Position numbers and translations under genes: made by a program | The notes under the pieces: model-generated | Databases searched by the model: none | What the model was told of the DNA's origin: nothing | Seen by the model: only the letters and a program-made list of their open reading frames with translations | In this document: positions 43,699 through 54,457 of the stretch, in pieces | Position numbering within the stretch: the first letter of the stretch is position 1 | How the letters are laid out: each line of letters begins with the position of its first letter | Assembly: GCA_045590955.1 (NCBI GenBank) | Contig: JAZNSB010000059.1 | Location: 1 to 64,000, forward strand | Length of the DNA: 64,000 nucleotides | Reading direction: 5' to 3' | DNA from: JAZNSB01 sp045590955 | GTDB lineage: Bacteria; Pseudomonadota; Alphaproteobacteria; RF32; CAG-239

Positions 43699-44747
43699 TG
43701 ATAAGTTTTTTTGCATTTTTATCCAGTGGTCTTTTTCTTGGTTGGTCATTAGGAGCCAATGATGCCTCAAACATTTTTGGCACAGCCATTGGTGCAAAAA
43801 TGATAAAATTTCGCACAGCCGCCATATTATCATCCATTTTTGTAATCATTGGTGCAGTATATGCCGGCTCAGGCACCAGCCAATCTTTAGGAGAGCTTGG
43901 CTCCATAGATGCCATTGGTGGAGCATTTGTCACAGCACTTTCTGCTGCTTTAACCATATATTGGATGTCTACTTTGGGTTTAAGTGTATCCACCACTCAG
44001 GGAATTGTAGGTGCCATTATCGGGTGGAACATTTTTGCCGGCAAAAGCACAGACTTTGAGGTTTTGCGCACAATTGTTTCCACATGGATTATCTGCCCGC
44101 TTTTAGCTGGATTGTTTGCCATTATCATATATTTTATAATAAAAAAATCCCTTCGCAAATCAAAAACACATTTAATAAGACAAGATTTTTACACCCGTAT
44201 TGGCTTAATTATTGCCGGCATTTTCGGAGCATATGCTCTTGGAGCCAACAACATTGCCAACATCATGGGAGTATTCATAAAAACCTCACCTTTACAACCG
44301 CTTATTATCTGTGGACATACCATTTTAACCCCTGTTCAGATATTGTTTTTGCTGGGTGGAATTGCCATTAGCGTTGGCATTTGCACATATTCCAAAAGAG
44401 TAATAGAAACGGTCGGAACTTCAATCATGCGCATGTCTCCTGTTGTTGCGTTTATTGTTGTATTATCTCAGGCGCTTGTGCTGTTTATTTTTTCCTCAAC
44501 CTGGTTACAACAATTGCTCATCACATACAATTTACCACGCATACCTCTTGTTCCTGTTTCCAGTTCTCAAGCGGTCATAGGGGCCATACTTGGCATTGGG
44601 CTGGTAAAGGGTGGCAAAAACATAAAATGGTCCATTTTAGGCAAAGTTGCTCTTGGCTGGGTTGTAACACCGCTTGTTGCCGGCACAATTTGTTTCATAT
44701 GCCTGTTTTTCATTGAAAACGTTTTCATGATAAAGGCATACAATTAA
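43698..44747 (+). CDS. pit: Low-affinity inorganic phosphate transporter, PiT family
   Basis: The 349-residue permease has two inverted halves, each with the signature: GANDASNIFGTAIGAK in the first and GANNIANIMGVF in the second. About ten membrane segments are predicted. It imports metal-phosphate with protons or sodium. It is coupled to the DUF47 gene by one-base overlap. Confidence 0.94.
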   Translation: MISFFAFLSSGLFLGWSLGANDASNIFGTAIGAKMIKFRTAAILSSIFVIIGAVYAGSGTSQSLGELGSIDAIGGAFVTALSAALTIYWMSTLGLSVSTTQGIVGAIIGWNIFAGKSTDFEVLRTIVSTWIICPLLAGLFAIIIYFIIKKSLRKSKTHLIRQDFYTRIGLIIAGIFGAYALGANNIANIMGVFIKTSPLQPLIICGHTILTPVQILFLLGGIAISVGICTYSKRVIETVGTSIMRMSPVVAFIVVLSQALVLFIFSSTWLQQLLITYNLPRIPLVPVSSSQAVIGAILGIGLVKGGKNIKWSILGKVALGWVVTPLVAGTICFICLFFIENVFMIKAYN

Positions 44748-44753
44748 GCAAAA

Positions 44754-45455
44754 CTAATTAAAGTTCAGATTATTCCAACCTTCTTGTTTAACATCTTTTG
44801 GTTTTGCATCTTGTTTTGTTTCCCAAGATTTAATTGGCACTGCAGACTGGTTAACCAAACTTTTTTGTTCTTCTGTCTGAGGCACCCCAATTGGCAAAAC
44901 CTGTTTAAGCAACGCCGGAGAAATAAAATCTTTCTTTGTTTTTTCAACAGTTTCAGACAACTTTCTAACAGCATCTTTAATTGGCTTTAAGTTAAACGTG
45001 CTTGCTTTTCCGCCATAAAACACTGCAAAAGCCTCACACGGGGCAGAAAGCATCACGTCAGCATAATCTACTCCTCGCACAAATCTCAACAAAAATCTTG
45101 GTTTAATTGTGCAGTCTTCCTGATTTTCCAAATCCACATTATTTCTTTGCATAAACAACAGTTCTGTCAAAGAAGCTGTCATTTGTTTATTAAACACACC
45201 GCAAAAACCTGTCAGGGCCATTCCGTCCAATGTATAACCTGAATAGGCTCTTTTTTTGGCTTCTACGGTATAACAAAACACCTGTTCTGCTTCCAAGATA
45301 TTTCGCATTGCCGTATCGCCCACAGTTGCATAAATTTCTTCCACCACCTTAGGGCTCTGAGTTGCCACCTGTGCCTTTGCGGTTGTTATCTGGCCCAAGC
45401 AAAGCAAACAAGCCAAAACCAACACTTTTGAAAAATTTCTACCAGTATTCATCAT
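44754..45455 (-). CDS. Unrecognised secreted protein of the pilus cluster
   Basis: The product, about 233 residues, has a signal peptide (cleavage likely after TTAKA) and a mature part with four or more Cys (QVFCYTVEAK, LTGFCGVFNK, EDCTIKPRF, SAPCEAFAVF). No family is recognised. It starts at ATG 45455 with AAGGAAG upstream, inside the end of the pilin-adhesin gene, so translation of the two is coupled. A periplasmic pilus assembly or tip role is inferred from this coupling. Confidence 0.68.
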   Translation of the reverse strand: MMNTGRNFSKVLVLACLLCLGQITTAKAQVATQSPKVVEEIYATVGDTAMRNILEAEQVFCYTVEAKKRAYSGYTLDGMALTGFCGVFNKQMTASLTELLFMQRNNVDLENQEDCTIKPRFLLRFVRGVDYADVMLSAPCEAFAVFYGGKASTFNLKPIKDAVRKLSETVEKTKKDFISPALLKQVLPIGVPQTEEQKSLVNQSAVPIKSWETKQDAKPKDVKQEGWNNLNFN

Positions 45456-48414
45456 AGCTTCCTTCTGAACTCCAATTTGTTGCTGCATCATTTAATCTGT
45501 CTCCATATCCTTTTGGTTTATAATCAGAACCCTTCGCGTCATCACCTTCACCGGTTTCTCTTCCTACTCTGATTTTTTCTGCATCTAACTGATCATAGAG
45601 CACATCAACCAAAGTCTCTGTTTCTTCTGTTATTTCTTCATTTCCGGCCGTAAAGGCTTCTCTGTTAAAGTAGCAATATACGGTAACAATAGCAGAAAGC
45701 TCAGAATTATATACCGGGAACAAGTTCCAAATAATTCCACCTTCGTCATCAATACTTCCATATTTTTCGCTTATAAAGTCAGAATATTGTGCCACCGGGT
45801 AAATATATCCCATAATTGCGCTCCAACCTCTAAACGGAGCATCAGAAGAATTTGTTTGAGCACCACTGGTTCCGTAAAATTTCTTTAATGAAGAAGACAA
45901 CCAGTTATGAGTTTGGAATGTTAACGGAGATTGGTCACCCTTTTCTGCCTCTGCTGCCGTTCCTGTATTAGGAGCCACAATCGCACCGTTTGAATCCAAC
46001 CAATTAAATTCTGTCGGATAATACTTTTCTGCCAAAAGCACTTCACCCCCACCATTATTTACCACTTGGCTATAAGCTTTTGAAGCCACAAATCTAACCG
46101 GCGTTATGGTCGCCACTTTGCTGTATCCGTATGGGCATTGTGGAGCCGGCACAAACCCCATCCATGGAGAAGCATGACATTCAGACATCACACTATCGCT
46201 GTCACAAGCTTGCAATGTATAAGAACCTTTTCCCAATTCCGCTTCAATATCTGACCACTCCAGATCTTCTGTTTCCCAGTTAAAACTACCGCCAGAACAT
46301 TTTCCCAAGGGGGCTGCATCTCCTTCTTGACACTCTCTATATGTTGTATCTACCACATAAATTCCTTTATTAATAAAGTCTGGCAACACATCACTCAACC
46401 TTGCCCCACCTCGTGTAGAAAGCTTAATATCATGCATCACAGACGTATATGCCGGATTTACCTGATAAAATCCTTCTTTTCTATCTACATCTCCTCCACC
46501 TTCAGCCTGAAGTCCTGAATATGGATTTTCATATGGGATTGTAGAAACCATCTTATCCGCTCTGATATATCCGGTTGCACCTTGCAAATCTGTCGGATCA
46601 ATTGTTTCTTGCCCTTGAATTTCCAACACACCTGAACGAATATGAACTTTTCCTCTGATTGCCCCCTCTTCATTAGAAACAGTAAGAAGTGAATTTGTTG
46701 AAGCATCTCCCGAAGCATCTGCATTTACCACAAAGCTTTTACCAACGCTCACTCCTGTATCTGCCACTTTCATTATTTCTGTGCTATCCGGAGTAAAGGT
46801 TGTTGCACCTTTTATTAAAATGTTGCCGTCAGCACCAATTGTTAATCCAGAACCGCCATCTTTCCCCAAAACCAAATTGTCTTTTATAGTAAGAGCATAT
46901 TCTCCCGTGCCTGTTAAACTTGCACCACTTGTACCATTAAGTGTCAACTGATTTTTTCCCGTCGCACTTCCTTGTTTCAAGGTAACATCGGAAGATGATA
47001 TCTGTAAATAATCTTCAGAATCTCCAAGTTTTACATTATCATCCAATGTAAGAGATGGTCCCCCTGACTTACCGATCAACTCGGCTTTATTGCTTCCCAA
47101 AGCAAGAGTTTCTCCATTTGCTCCGGTCAATGTCGCTTTACCACCAGATAAATCAAGCTCTTCCGCACCGTCTTTTCCCAAATACAAATGACTATCCGGA
47201 TCAAGATCTATTCTATAATCCCCCTGAGTTGTCAAACTGCCTTCGTCAACATGTAATAAAAATGGACCTTCTTTACTTGAAGCGCCTGCATGCATCTCAA
47301 GAACTTTTAAACCATTTTCATCAGACATTAAGTTATCTGCTTCAAGCATTTTTGCCTTCAAAATACCATCCTTAATATATACTTTAGTGTCTCCCGGTGT
47401 TCCATCTTCTCCAACAATCAATTGATCATTAATATCTGTTTTTGCGGTTGTAATTTTTGTTTCTCCGTCTTTTACCTCCATCTTACCGGTAAAAGTAACA
47501 TCTTTTGCCACGGTCAAAGCATCATTTAACGTTGCTCCTCCACCCACTGTCAAAGCATCTTCCAAAGTTGCGGCACCTGTCACAGCCAAAGTTCCACCCA
47601 AAGATGTTGTTCCGTCTGCCACATGTAAAGCATCGGTAATTCCTCCTCCGCCTATCGGATTTCTTGCTCCAACAATAATCTGACCAATGTCTTCAATGTT
47701 GTATCTTCCTTCTCCAACACCCATATAAAGGTTTGTTTCCATGGTGTTTAACTGCCTATCCACGTCTGTTCCTTTTGCCACTCTGTGCAACACATCTTTA
47801 GAGCTTGGAATGCCTCCGCTAATTGCCTCTGCAGAACTTACCACCACTGCGTTTTGGTCATCTGCCGTTAAACCAAAGGTGCTGGCTTCTGCCTCCCAAA
47901 TACCTTGCACACCTTGCACTTTTTCTCCGGACATATAGTGTCCGCCGTTTGCTCCAATCATAGATGCAATTCTAGAAGAACGCATGGCTGTTGCCGCATC
48001 TTTTGGTTTTGCCACCACAAAACCGGTTACAACTTTTTTGCCCGTTGGTTCTCCTCCGTCCATTTCCATTCTTACAGATTTATAAAAGCTCAAATCATTA
48101 AACAGTTTTGAAGAAGTATTCATTCCCACCGGCAAATAAGACAACACTGCAGAAACTTCTCCTTCATCACTTATTTCCTCAGGTTTTCCGTCATCTGCCG
48201 TTGCTTCTAAAGATGTGTAATTGTCCAACAAATAGTCATCAAGGGCTTTACTTGCCGCACGTAAATAAGAGGCTTCATTTATATCTTGCAATTCGCTGGT
48301 TCTTTCTGCAGCTTTCTTATACACAATAGGTGTAACCATAGAGATCAACCCCAACATTGCCAAGGCTTCTATCATCAAGCTACCTAAAATTGCCAAATTA
48401 TTATACTTTTTCAT
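45439..48414 (-). CDS. Prepilin-adhesin fusion, PilV-like
   Basis: The 991-residue product begins with a type IV prepilin segment: short basic leader, then G-SLMIEALAML with Glu at +5 after the probable cleavage glycine, then a hydrophobic helix. The region from about 230 to 600 consists of Gly/Thr/Asp-rich beta repeats (for example TLGGTLAVTGAATLEDALTVGGGATLNDAL) like tail-fibre or trimeric-adhesin stalks. The last 300 residues are a Cys-containing globular tip. This layout matches PilV minor pilins of thin type IVb pili. No shufflon inverted repeats were noticed at the 3' end. AGGAGG precedes the ATG. Confidence 0.78.
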   Translation of the reverse strand: MKKYNNLAILGSLMIEALAMLGLISMVTPIVYKKAAERTSELQDINEASYLRAASKALDDYLLDNYTSLEATADDGKPEEISDEGEVSAVLSYLPVGMNTSSKLFNDLSFYKSVRMEMDGGEPTGKKVVTGFVVAKPKDAATAMRSSRIASMIGANGGHYMSGEKVQGVQGIWEAEASTFGLTADDQNAVVVSSAEAISGGIPSSKDVLHRVAKGTDVDRQLNTMETNLYMGVGEGRYNIEDIGQIIVGARNPIGGGGITDALHVADGTTSLGGTLAVTGAATLEDALTVGGGATLNDALTVAKDVTFTGKMEVKDGETKITTAKTDINDQLIVGEDGTPGDTKVYIKDGILKAKMLEADNLMSDENGLKVLEMHAGASSKEGPFLLHVDEGSLTTQGDYRIDLDPDSHLYLGKDGAEELDLSGGKATLTGANGETLALGSNKAELIGKSGGPSLTLDDNVKLGDSEDYLQISSSDVTLKQGSATGKNQLTLNGTSGASLTGTGEYALTIKDNLVLGKDGGSGLTIGADGNILIKGATTFTPDSTEIMKVADTGVSVGKSFVVNADASGDASTNSLLTVSNEEGAIRGKVHIRSGVLEIQGQETIDPTDLQGATGYIRADKMVSTIPYENPYSGLQAEGGGDVDRKEGFYQVNPAYTSVMHDIKLSTRGGARLSDVLPDFINKGIYVVDTTYRECQEGDAAPLGKCSGGSFNWETEDLEWSDIEAELGKGSYTLQACDSDSVMSECHASPWMGFVPAPQCPYGYSKVATITPVRFVASKAYSQVVNNGGGEVLLAEKYYPTEFNWLDSNGAIVAPNTGTAAEAEKGDQSPLTFQTHNWLSSSLKKFYGTSGAQTNSSDAPFRGWSAIMGYIYPVAQYSDFISEKYGSIDDEGGIIWNLFPVYNSELSAIVTVYCYFNREAFTAGNEEITEETETLVDVLYDQLDAEKIRVGRETGEGDDAKGSDYKPKGYGDRLNDAATNWSSEGSYDEYW

Positions 48415-48422
48415 AGTTCCTC

Positions 48423-49130
48423 CTATCCCCTTAAGTGTATCTTATCTAGCAACACCAAACAGGGCAAGTTACATCCGTCTGCATCCATACAAACAGAGTT
48501 AAACTGACTGTCTCCGTCTGTTAAAATATATTGTGGAATAAATGTTCTTTCTTGGTTAAATCTTTTAATCTCGCAGTCCGAACCGGAATATCTGAAAGAT
48601 AACATTTCAAAATTTTCATCATCAACACTGTCAGATGATTCGTTAATTTCAGACGCATTTATACTATATCCGAAAATATATCCCCCAGCTCCGAGTTTTT
48701 TCATGGTTCTGAGCAAATCATTGTTTGGCAAACCCGTTTTAACATTTCTCCACCTATAAGGTATTGGCCCATAGGTAATAACAAATGCATCACTGTCTTC
48801 TGCGCAAGCTTCTGCCACAGAATAATCATCTGCCGACAAACAAACAATCTCCGTATGTATATCTGTATCAGGAATAAAGCCATATGGCGCAAATTTTTTA
48901 ATTTGTTCTTCTTCTAATGCAATTACGCTATCTCCCGAAGATGTAATGGTCTTTGCGTTTTTTCTGTCATCAGCCACAAAATCAAGCGCACGGGTGTGCT
49001 GAATTGTAAATTTTGCAGCCACTGTTTCTGCCAAAGGCTCAACCTTTACAGACCGCATATTGGTTCTGTAAGGCAAATTAAATGAATATAATATGGCTAT
49101 ATATGTTGCCAACAATACCCAAATATACAT
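48423..49130 (-). CDS. PilM-like inner membrane pilus protein
   Basis: The product, about 235 residues, has one N-terminal membrane segment (MYIWVLLATYIAILYSF), then VEPLAETVAAKFTIQHTRALDFV and a soluble domain ending with four Cys. The membrane segment and following helix resemble PilM of R64-type thin pilus operons. The C-terminal part is unassigned and longer than PilM. ATG 49130 has GGAGG at good spacing. It lies 8 nt before the pilin-adhesin gene. Assignment is tentative. Confidence 0.6.
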   Translation of the reverse strand: MYIWVLLATYIAILYSFNLPYRTNMRSVKVEPLAETVAAKFTIQHTRALDFVADDRKNAKTITSSGDSVIALEEEQIKKFAPYGFIPDTDIHTEIVCLSADDYSVAEACAEDSDAFVITYGPIPYRWRNVKTGLPNNDLLRTMKKLGAGGYIFGYSINASEINESSDSVDDENFEMLSFRYSGSDCEIKRFNQERTFIPQYILTDGDSQFNSVCMDADGCNLPCLVLLDKIHLRG

Positions 49131-49302
49131 ACACCCTCCTTTTTTAGTCATTTTATCATAACAAAAATAAATTTTATATTAATTTTATATGAAATTTACA
49201 CAAATTGTGAAAAAACATAGAATAAGTAATTATTTTATCTTTTTTTATATTTTTTTTGTAATAAACTGCTCATATTCGGGGATTTAATTGATGGGGAATA
49301 TC

Positions 49303-49863
49303 ATGAATAAAAACGTCAAAGACGATGATCTGGACGAACTTGATGAAACACAAGACTCAGATAAAAAAATAGAATTTACAAAAGTCAAAGCCTTAATATA
49401 CATCATACCTGTTTTGGTGGTTATAGGCTTGATTGTTGCTTTTCTATCTGTTGCCAACCAAAAGTTTGAAGAAAAAAAACCGGACAGTTCATATAGTGTC
49501 ATAGAACAAAGTGCCAATGGCATAAATTCTGTTATCATTTTGTATGATTTACCGGAACTTAGCGTCAATCTAAAAAAAATTCCTGGGCAATCTCTTAAAA
49601 CTCTCAAAGTTAAAATCAATCTTGAGCTTTCAAGTGTTAATGATGTTCAGATTGTTGAAAAATTTACCCCAAAAATTTTAGATTCTATTATTGCACATGT
49701 TGTAGAATTAACCGAAGACGAAATAAATGGTATCACTAATTTATACTGGCTAAAAGAAGAACTGTTAAACCGTATAAGTCTCATCGTAACCCCCGTCTCT
49801 GTTGCAAATTTAAGCTTCAGAACATTTGAAATACAAACTCAAGACATGCAATCACAAAATTAA
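49303..49863 (+). CDS. fliL: Flagellar basal body protein FliL
   Basis: The 186-residue product has an acidic N-terminus, one membrane segment (about 33-53), and a periplasmic domain with YDLPELSVNLKKIPGQSLKTLKVKINLEL, typical of FliL. FliL surrounds the stator and affects motor torque. ATG 49303 with GGGGA upstream is preferred; ATG 49291 is possible. fliM follows after 11 nt. Confidence 0.88.
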   Translation: MNKNVKDDDLDELDETQDSDKKIEFTKVKALIYIIPVLVVIGLIVAFLSVANQKFEEKKPDSSYSVIEQSANGINSVIILYDLPELSVNLKKIPGQSLKTLKVKINLELSSVNDVQIVEKFTPKILDSIIAHVVELTEDEINGITNLYWLKEELLNRISLIVTPVSVANLSFRTFEIQTQDMQSQN

Positions 49864-49874
49864 GGAGATGGATT

Positions 49875-50927
49875 GTGACACAAGAAAACAAAGAAAATAA
49901 TACGTCTGAAGTAAATGATTGGGCAGATATGATTAATGTTCAAGATTCTGAAGATATTTTCACACATAAAGAAAGTTTTTTTCAATCTTCTCCGGAACCG
50001 GAACAAAAAAATTCTACTTCAAACAATAAGCAGATTTTTGGCAAAACCGGTGTTCAGGCTATTTTAGATTCTTCTTTTGTTTCTTATGAAAGATTGCCCA
50101 TGTTGGAAGTGGTATTTGACCGTCTTACCCGCATGATGGCCACTTCACTTAGAAACTTTACTCAAGACAACGTTGAAGTTGCTATTGAAAGCATTGAATC
50201 AATGCGTTTTGGTGAATACATCAATTCTCTGGCTCAACCAACACTGTTAACCGTGTTTAAAGCAGAAGAGTGGGACAATTTTGGTCTTATATCCATAGAT
50301 TCTTCCCTTGCATATTCTACCATAGATATCTTGCTTGGTGGCAGAAGAGGAACCGCTGCCATGAGAATTGAAGGCAGAACATATACCAGTATTGAATTAA
50401 CCCTCATCAAAGATATGATAATGCTCATATTATCAGACCTTTCCACCGCTTTTGACCCGGTTACAACCGTAAACTTTACGTATGACCGTTCAGAAACCAA
50501 CCCTCGTTTTGCAGCCATTTCCCGCTTATCAAATGCAGTAATTGTTGCCAAACTCAGAGTTGACATGGAAGACAGAGGTGGAAAACTTGATTTAATGATC
50601 CCATATGCCACACTTGAACCCGTAAAAGAACTTTTACTGCAAATGTTTATGGGAGAACATTTTGGTAAAGACCCTATTTGGGAAGAACATCTGGTTAAAG
50701 AACTCTGGAAAACAGACGTTGAACTTAAAGCTGTTTTGGCAGAAAAAGCCATCTCTTTGGGAGAGATTGCCAAATGGGAAAAAGGTTCTTTTTTACCGTT
50801 AAACATTTCCCCGTCGCATGATATAGACATTACCTGTGGAGACTGCACTCTTATGAAAGGAACCATGGGACGTAAAGAAGATAATATCGTAATAAAAATA
50901 AACAAAAAGGCAGAAAAAAATGGCTAG
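49875..50927 (+). CDS. fliM: Flagellar motor switch protein FliM
   Basis: The 350-residue product has the CheC-like middle domain (LTRMMATSLRNFTQDNVEVAIESIESMRFGEYI, IDILLGGRRG) and a C-terminal SpoA/FliN-like domain (LSPSHDIDITCGDCTLMKGTMGRKEDNIVIKI). It forms the C-ring and binds phospho-CheY. It starts with GTG, preceded by AAGGAG. It overlaps the next gene by 8 nt. Confidence 0.94.
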   Translation: MTQENKENNTSEVNDWADMINVQDSEDIFTHKESFFQSSPEPEQKNSTSNNKQIFGKTGVQAILDSSFVSYERLPMLEVVFDRLTRMMATSLRNFTQDNVEVAIESIESMRFGEYINSLAQPTLLTVFKAEEWDNFGLISIDSSLAYSTIDILLGGRRGTAAMRIEGRTYTSIELTLIKDMIMLILSDLSTAFDPVTTVNFTYDRSETNPRFAAISRLSNAVIVAKLRVDMEDRGGKLDLMIPYATLEPVKELLLQMFMGEHFGKDPIWEEHLVKELWKTDVELKAVLAEKAISLGEIAKWEKGSFLPLNISPSHDIDITCGDCTLMKGTMGRKEDNIVIKINKKAEKNG

Positions 50928-51342
50928 TTTGGAACTTATAATAAACATCTTGATTGTCGGTCTTTTAATTCCCACAATCATTTTTGCATACAAGCTCAAC
51001 AAAAACCTAAACATTTTGCGTAACAACCAAAAATCTTTAGCCAAGCTTGTAGATTCTCTAAACGAAGCTACTTTTAAGGCAGAAAACTCTATTCCAAAGC
51101 TCAAAAACATAACGGAAACTTCTTCTTCCGGATTAAAAGAAGTTGTTTCTTCCGCAAAAACATTAAAAGATGATTTGGAATTTATCAATCAAAGAGCAGA
51201 CCAACTTGCAGACAGGCTTGAAGTAATGATAAAAGATGGTCGCAACATCAAAGAAATGCCTGCAAACCAAATTACCGATCCGCAAGATGCTCAATCTTTG
51301 GCAGAGCTTGAACTGCTCAAAGCCTTAAGATCTATAAAGTAG
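50920..51342 (+). CDS. DUF6468-like flagellar accessory protein
   Basis: The 140-residue product has one N-terminal membrane segment (about 6-24) and a long coiled coil (about 25-105). Proteins of this form lie between fliM and a MotE-like gene in alphaproteobacterial flagellar operons, which supports the assignment. The molecular role is unknown. The ATG lies within the end of fliM. Confidence 0.78.
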   Translation: MASLELIINILIVGLLIPTIIFAYKLNKNLNILRNNQKSLAKLVDSLNEATFKAENSIPKLKNITETSSSGLKEVVSSAKTLKDDLEFINQRADQLADRLEVMIKDGRNIKEMPANQITDPQDAQSLAELELLKALRSIK

Positions 51343-51351
51343 GAGACTCTT

Positions 51352-52017
51352 ATGTTAAAAACAAAATATAAATTAAGAGCTCTGCCCATATTAATTTTTA
51401 TTGCCGTATTATCTCTCAGCATAAAAATAAACAACATCTATGACATTCTTGCTTCATCAGAAAGCAAAAAAATTTCAATCAGTCATAGCAGTGTGGTTGC
51501 AAAAGAAAAAAAACCGGAAAATTCTCAATCTTCCAATGTTGTTAGTTCTCAATCAACCTTAGAACAGCTGGTTAATAGAGAATATAATGACACAAACAAC
51601 CCAATGTATAACAACAAAAACACTTCAGAAATCAAAATTTTAAAAGATTTAGCTGAGCGCAGAGAAATGCTTGATTTAAAAAGCAAAGAAATAGATAAAA
51701 AAGCTCTCCAACTCAAGGTTGTTGAAGAACAAATTGATAAAAAAATTAAACAACTGCAAACATATGAAGAAAAATTAAAAGCAATGATTAACAAATATAA
51801 TCAGGAAGAGCAAACAAGAATAAATTCTTTGGTAAAAATGTACTCTGCAATGAAAACAAAAGATGCAGCAAGATTATTTAACAGCTTGGATAATGAAATT
51901 GTTCTACCAATCTTAAAAGCCATGAAACCTTCTTCTGCCTCAGCCATTTTATCTCAAATGGATAACGACAGAGCAAAAATTATTACCTTAGAACTTATGG
52001 GTACCAATATAGATTAA
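51352..52017 (+). CDS. MotE-like flagellar protein with MgtE-N type C-terminal domain
   Basis: The 221-residue product has one membrane segment near the start, a coiled coil (about 95-150, rich in Lys, Glu and Gln), and a C-terminal SLVKMYSAMKTKDAARLFNSLDNEIVLPILKAMKPSSASAILSQMD segment, the MgtE intracellular N-like fold found in MotE. In rhizobia MotE is a periplasmic chaperone for MotC. AGGAG precedes the ATG. Confidence 0.82.
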   Translation: MLKTKYKLRALPILIFIAVLSLSIKINNIYDILASSESKKISISHSSVVAKEKKPENSQSSNVVSSQSTLEQLVNREYNDTNNPMYNNKNTSEIKILKDLAERREMLDLKSKEIDKKALQLKVVEEQIDKKIKQLQTYEEKLKAMINKYNQEEQTRINSLVKMYSAMKTKDAARLFNSLDNEIVLPILKAMKPSSASAILSQMDNDRAKIITLELMGTNID

Positions 52018-52032
52018 TACAGAGGAAAAGCA

Positions 52033-54447
52033 TTGTTCAAAAAGGCCGGACATATTTTTGTTTTTTTTGTCGGAATGTATCTGACACTTTTGCTTGCTAG
52101 CACAAACTCTCAAGCATCAACGGGCTCTAGTGTAACATTAAGTTTTCCGTGGAACAACCAAGTAAGTTCTGCCGTATTTTTTAGAGAAGGTTATTTATGG
52201 ATTGTTTTTGACCGCAAACATGAATTTGATCTGCAGGAACTTGCCAGAACTTCTAAAGAATATATAAAAGAAATTGTATCTCTCCCCCATCCAAAAGCCA
52301 CAATCTTGCGTTTGTTGCCCACAGACAAAATCTTTGTTGCCGTAAGAAAAGAAGGTTTGCTTTGGATTGTTGATATTTTTGACAAAGAAAGAGAGCCTTT
52401 AAGAAGTGCCACAAAAATCCTTACCGAATTTGACGGTCTTCAACATTCTTACCTGTTTATTCCATCTGCCACATCAGGAAATGCCATCTCCATCATAGAC
52501 CCATTGGTTGGAGATACACTGCTCATTATCCCTTCTGCAGATTATTCTTTAAATCTGCCCACAAATTATTCTTACCCTGATTTAGAATTTTTGCAATCTG
52601 TTCAAGGTATTGCCATTGTCCCCAACACAGATGATTTATATTTAAATAAAACCACAGAGGGAATATCTATCAAAGCACAAAAGCGCAGTTTACACATTTC
52701 AAACAACCTTGAATATCTTAAAAAAGAACAACTTTTTTCTACAGCTGCAACAGAAGATAAAGACCTTCTTTTACCCCATGTTGATATGAACAAACATAAC
52801 TTTATTGCCTCAGAACATAAGCTTATCACAGATTTGTCTCTTGCATCTGCAAACAACAAACAATCTGCCCGTACAGAACTTGCCAAATTTTATATCGGAC
52901 ACGGACTTGGAACAAACGCTCTTGGTTTGTTGGCGCAAAATTACAAAGCAAACCCTAATCAAAACAAACAATTTTACTTTTTAAGAGGACTTGCAAACTT
53001 TTTGACCAAAAGATATCAAGAAGCATCTGCAGATTTTTCAAACAAATTACTTGAAGGAGATGAAAACGCCATATTCTGGCAAACAATCACTCAGTCTCAA
53101 ACACAAATAAAACCACAAGATAATGCAATTACTTCTGCATATATTTATCTTTTGAGCAATTACCCCGAAGATTTAAAAGAAAGAGCCTCTCTTGCCGGAG
53201 CACACATAGCTATTTCTGCAGAAGACGACGTAACAGCTCATAAGTTTTTAGACATATTAAAAAATGCAAATGTCAATCGCTTAAGAAAAGCCCACATAAA
53301 ATACATCACTGGCAAAATATTTTTACTCCAGGGATACCCTCAAAATGCTTTAAGAGAATTTACAGACATTGCACGCTCAGATTCACAAAAATGGGCATCT
53401 TTTTCCAGAAAAGAAATTGCCAATTTGGCACATGCTTTCAACTTTATCAGCATATCAGATGCCACACAAGAACTTGAAAAAATATACTTTGCTTGGCACA
53501 CCCAAAGCTTTAGAGAACAAGTTTTGCATGATTTGATTTATCTTTATTCAGAAAATCAAGATTACCACAGAGCTATAGAAAGAGAATATGAACTATATAA
53601 AATGCAAACAGATGAAGTAAAAAAAGCCCAAACCAAACAACAAATGATAACAACAATAGAAAACCTGTTTTTAGAAGACGTAAACATCAAAATTTCTGCC
53701 TTCAAGATTTTGGCTTTATATGACTCTTTTAATTGGATTGCTGTGCAAAGCCCAAAATACAACAGCATTGTCAGAAAACTTGTAGATAGACTTGTTGCCG
53801 TAGATTTGTTGGAAAGAGCAAAAGAATTAATCAAAACTCAACTGGCAGACAAAAAAACTCCGAATACAGAAAAACAAAAATTGATAGCCCGACTTGCTCT
53901 CATATATCTTTTTGAAAATGCCCCTACACAAGCATTAAAAGTAATTCAAGACAACAAACATTTAAATGCAGACAAACAAATGACAGAGCAAATTCAGGTC
54001 ATTAAAGCCAGAGCATATATAGACATCAACAGACCTGATTTGGCTTTAAAAACTCTTGAAAAAGAAAACACCAAGAATGCTATATTATTAAAAACAGATT
54101 TATATATGAAAGCCCAAAAATGGGAACAAGCCGCAGACAGTATCAAACAACTCATAGAACCGGCTGTTGCAGGCAAGCCTCTTTCTGATGAACAAGCAGA
54201 ATATATTTTAGACTGGGCATTGGCTTTGAAAAAAGCTGGCAAAGAAACTGTTTTGGTCAGACTAAGAAACAGCTTCTTACCCCAATTTGAAAAAACCAAG
54301 TATTACAGCCCGTTTTCTTTATTAACCAGCCACTTGGATTCTAATAAAATAGATTTAAATAAAATAGAAAAAACCATAGATGATACCAAATTATTCAGCA
54401 ATTTTGTAAAAAGTTACAACAAATCTTTGCAAGAAATAGGACAATAA
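52033..54447 (+). CDS. Large secreted TPR protein of the flagellar operon
   Basis: The 804-residue product has a signal peptide (cleavage near SQA-STGSS), a beta-rich N-terminal domain of about 230 residues, then helical repeats of TPR type from about 270 to 790 (for example [59 protein letters not shown]). A TTG start is supported by GAGGA. No named family is recognised, but long TPR proteins in this position are seen in alphaproteobacterial flagellar operons. A periplasmic scaffold role is inferred. It ends 10 nt before uvrB. Confidence 0.75.
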   Translation: MFKKAGHIFVFFVGMYLTLLLASTNSQASTGSSVTLSFPWNNQVSSAVFFREGYLWIVFDRKHEFDLQELARTSKEYIKEIVSLPHPKATILRLLPTDKIFVAVRKEGLLWIVDIFDKEREPLRSATKILTEFDGLQHSYLFIPSATSGNAISIIDPLVGDTLLIIPSADYSLNLPTNYSYPDLEFLQSVQGIAIVPNTDDLYLNKTTEGISIKAQKRSLHISNNLEYLKKEQLFSTAATEDKDLLLPHVDMNKHNFIASEHKLITDLSLASANNKQSARTELAKFYIGHGLGTNALGLLAQNYKANPNQNKQFYFLRGLANFLTKRYQEASADFSNKLLEGDENAIFWQTITQSQTQIKPQDNAITSAYIYLLSNYPEDLKERASLAGAHIAISAEDDVTAHKFLDILKNANVNRLRKAHIKYITGKIFLLQGYPQNALREFTDIARSDSQKWASFSRKEIANLAHAFNFISISDATQELEKIYFAWHTQSFREQVLHDLIYLYSENQDYHRAIEREYELYKMQTDEVKKAQTKQQMITTIENLFLEDVNIKISAFKILALYDSFNWIAVQSPKYNSIVRKLVDRLVAVDLLERAKELIKTQLADKKTPNTEKQKLIARLALIYLFENAPTQALKVIQDNKHLNADKQMTEQIQVIKARAYIDINRPDLALKTLEKENTKNAILLKTDLYMKAQKWEQAADSIKQLIEPAVAGKPLSDEQAEYILDWALALKKAGKETVLVRLRNSFLPQFEKTKYYSPFSLLTSHLDSNKIDLNKIEKTIDDTKLFSNFVKSYNKSLQEIGQ

Positions 54448-54457
54448 GAATAATAAA

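Noticed and set aside
46400..47700. CRISPR-like repeats in the adhesin gene
   Set aside because: The repeats are in-frame protein repeats of unequal length with no constant DNA unit or spacer structure.
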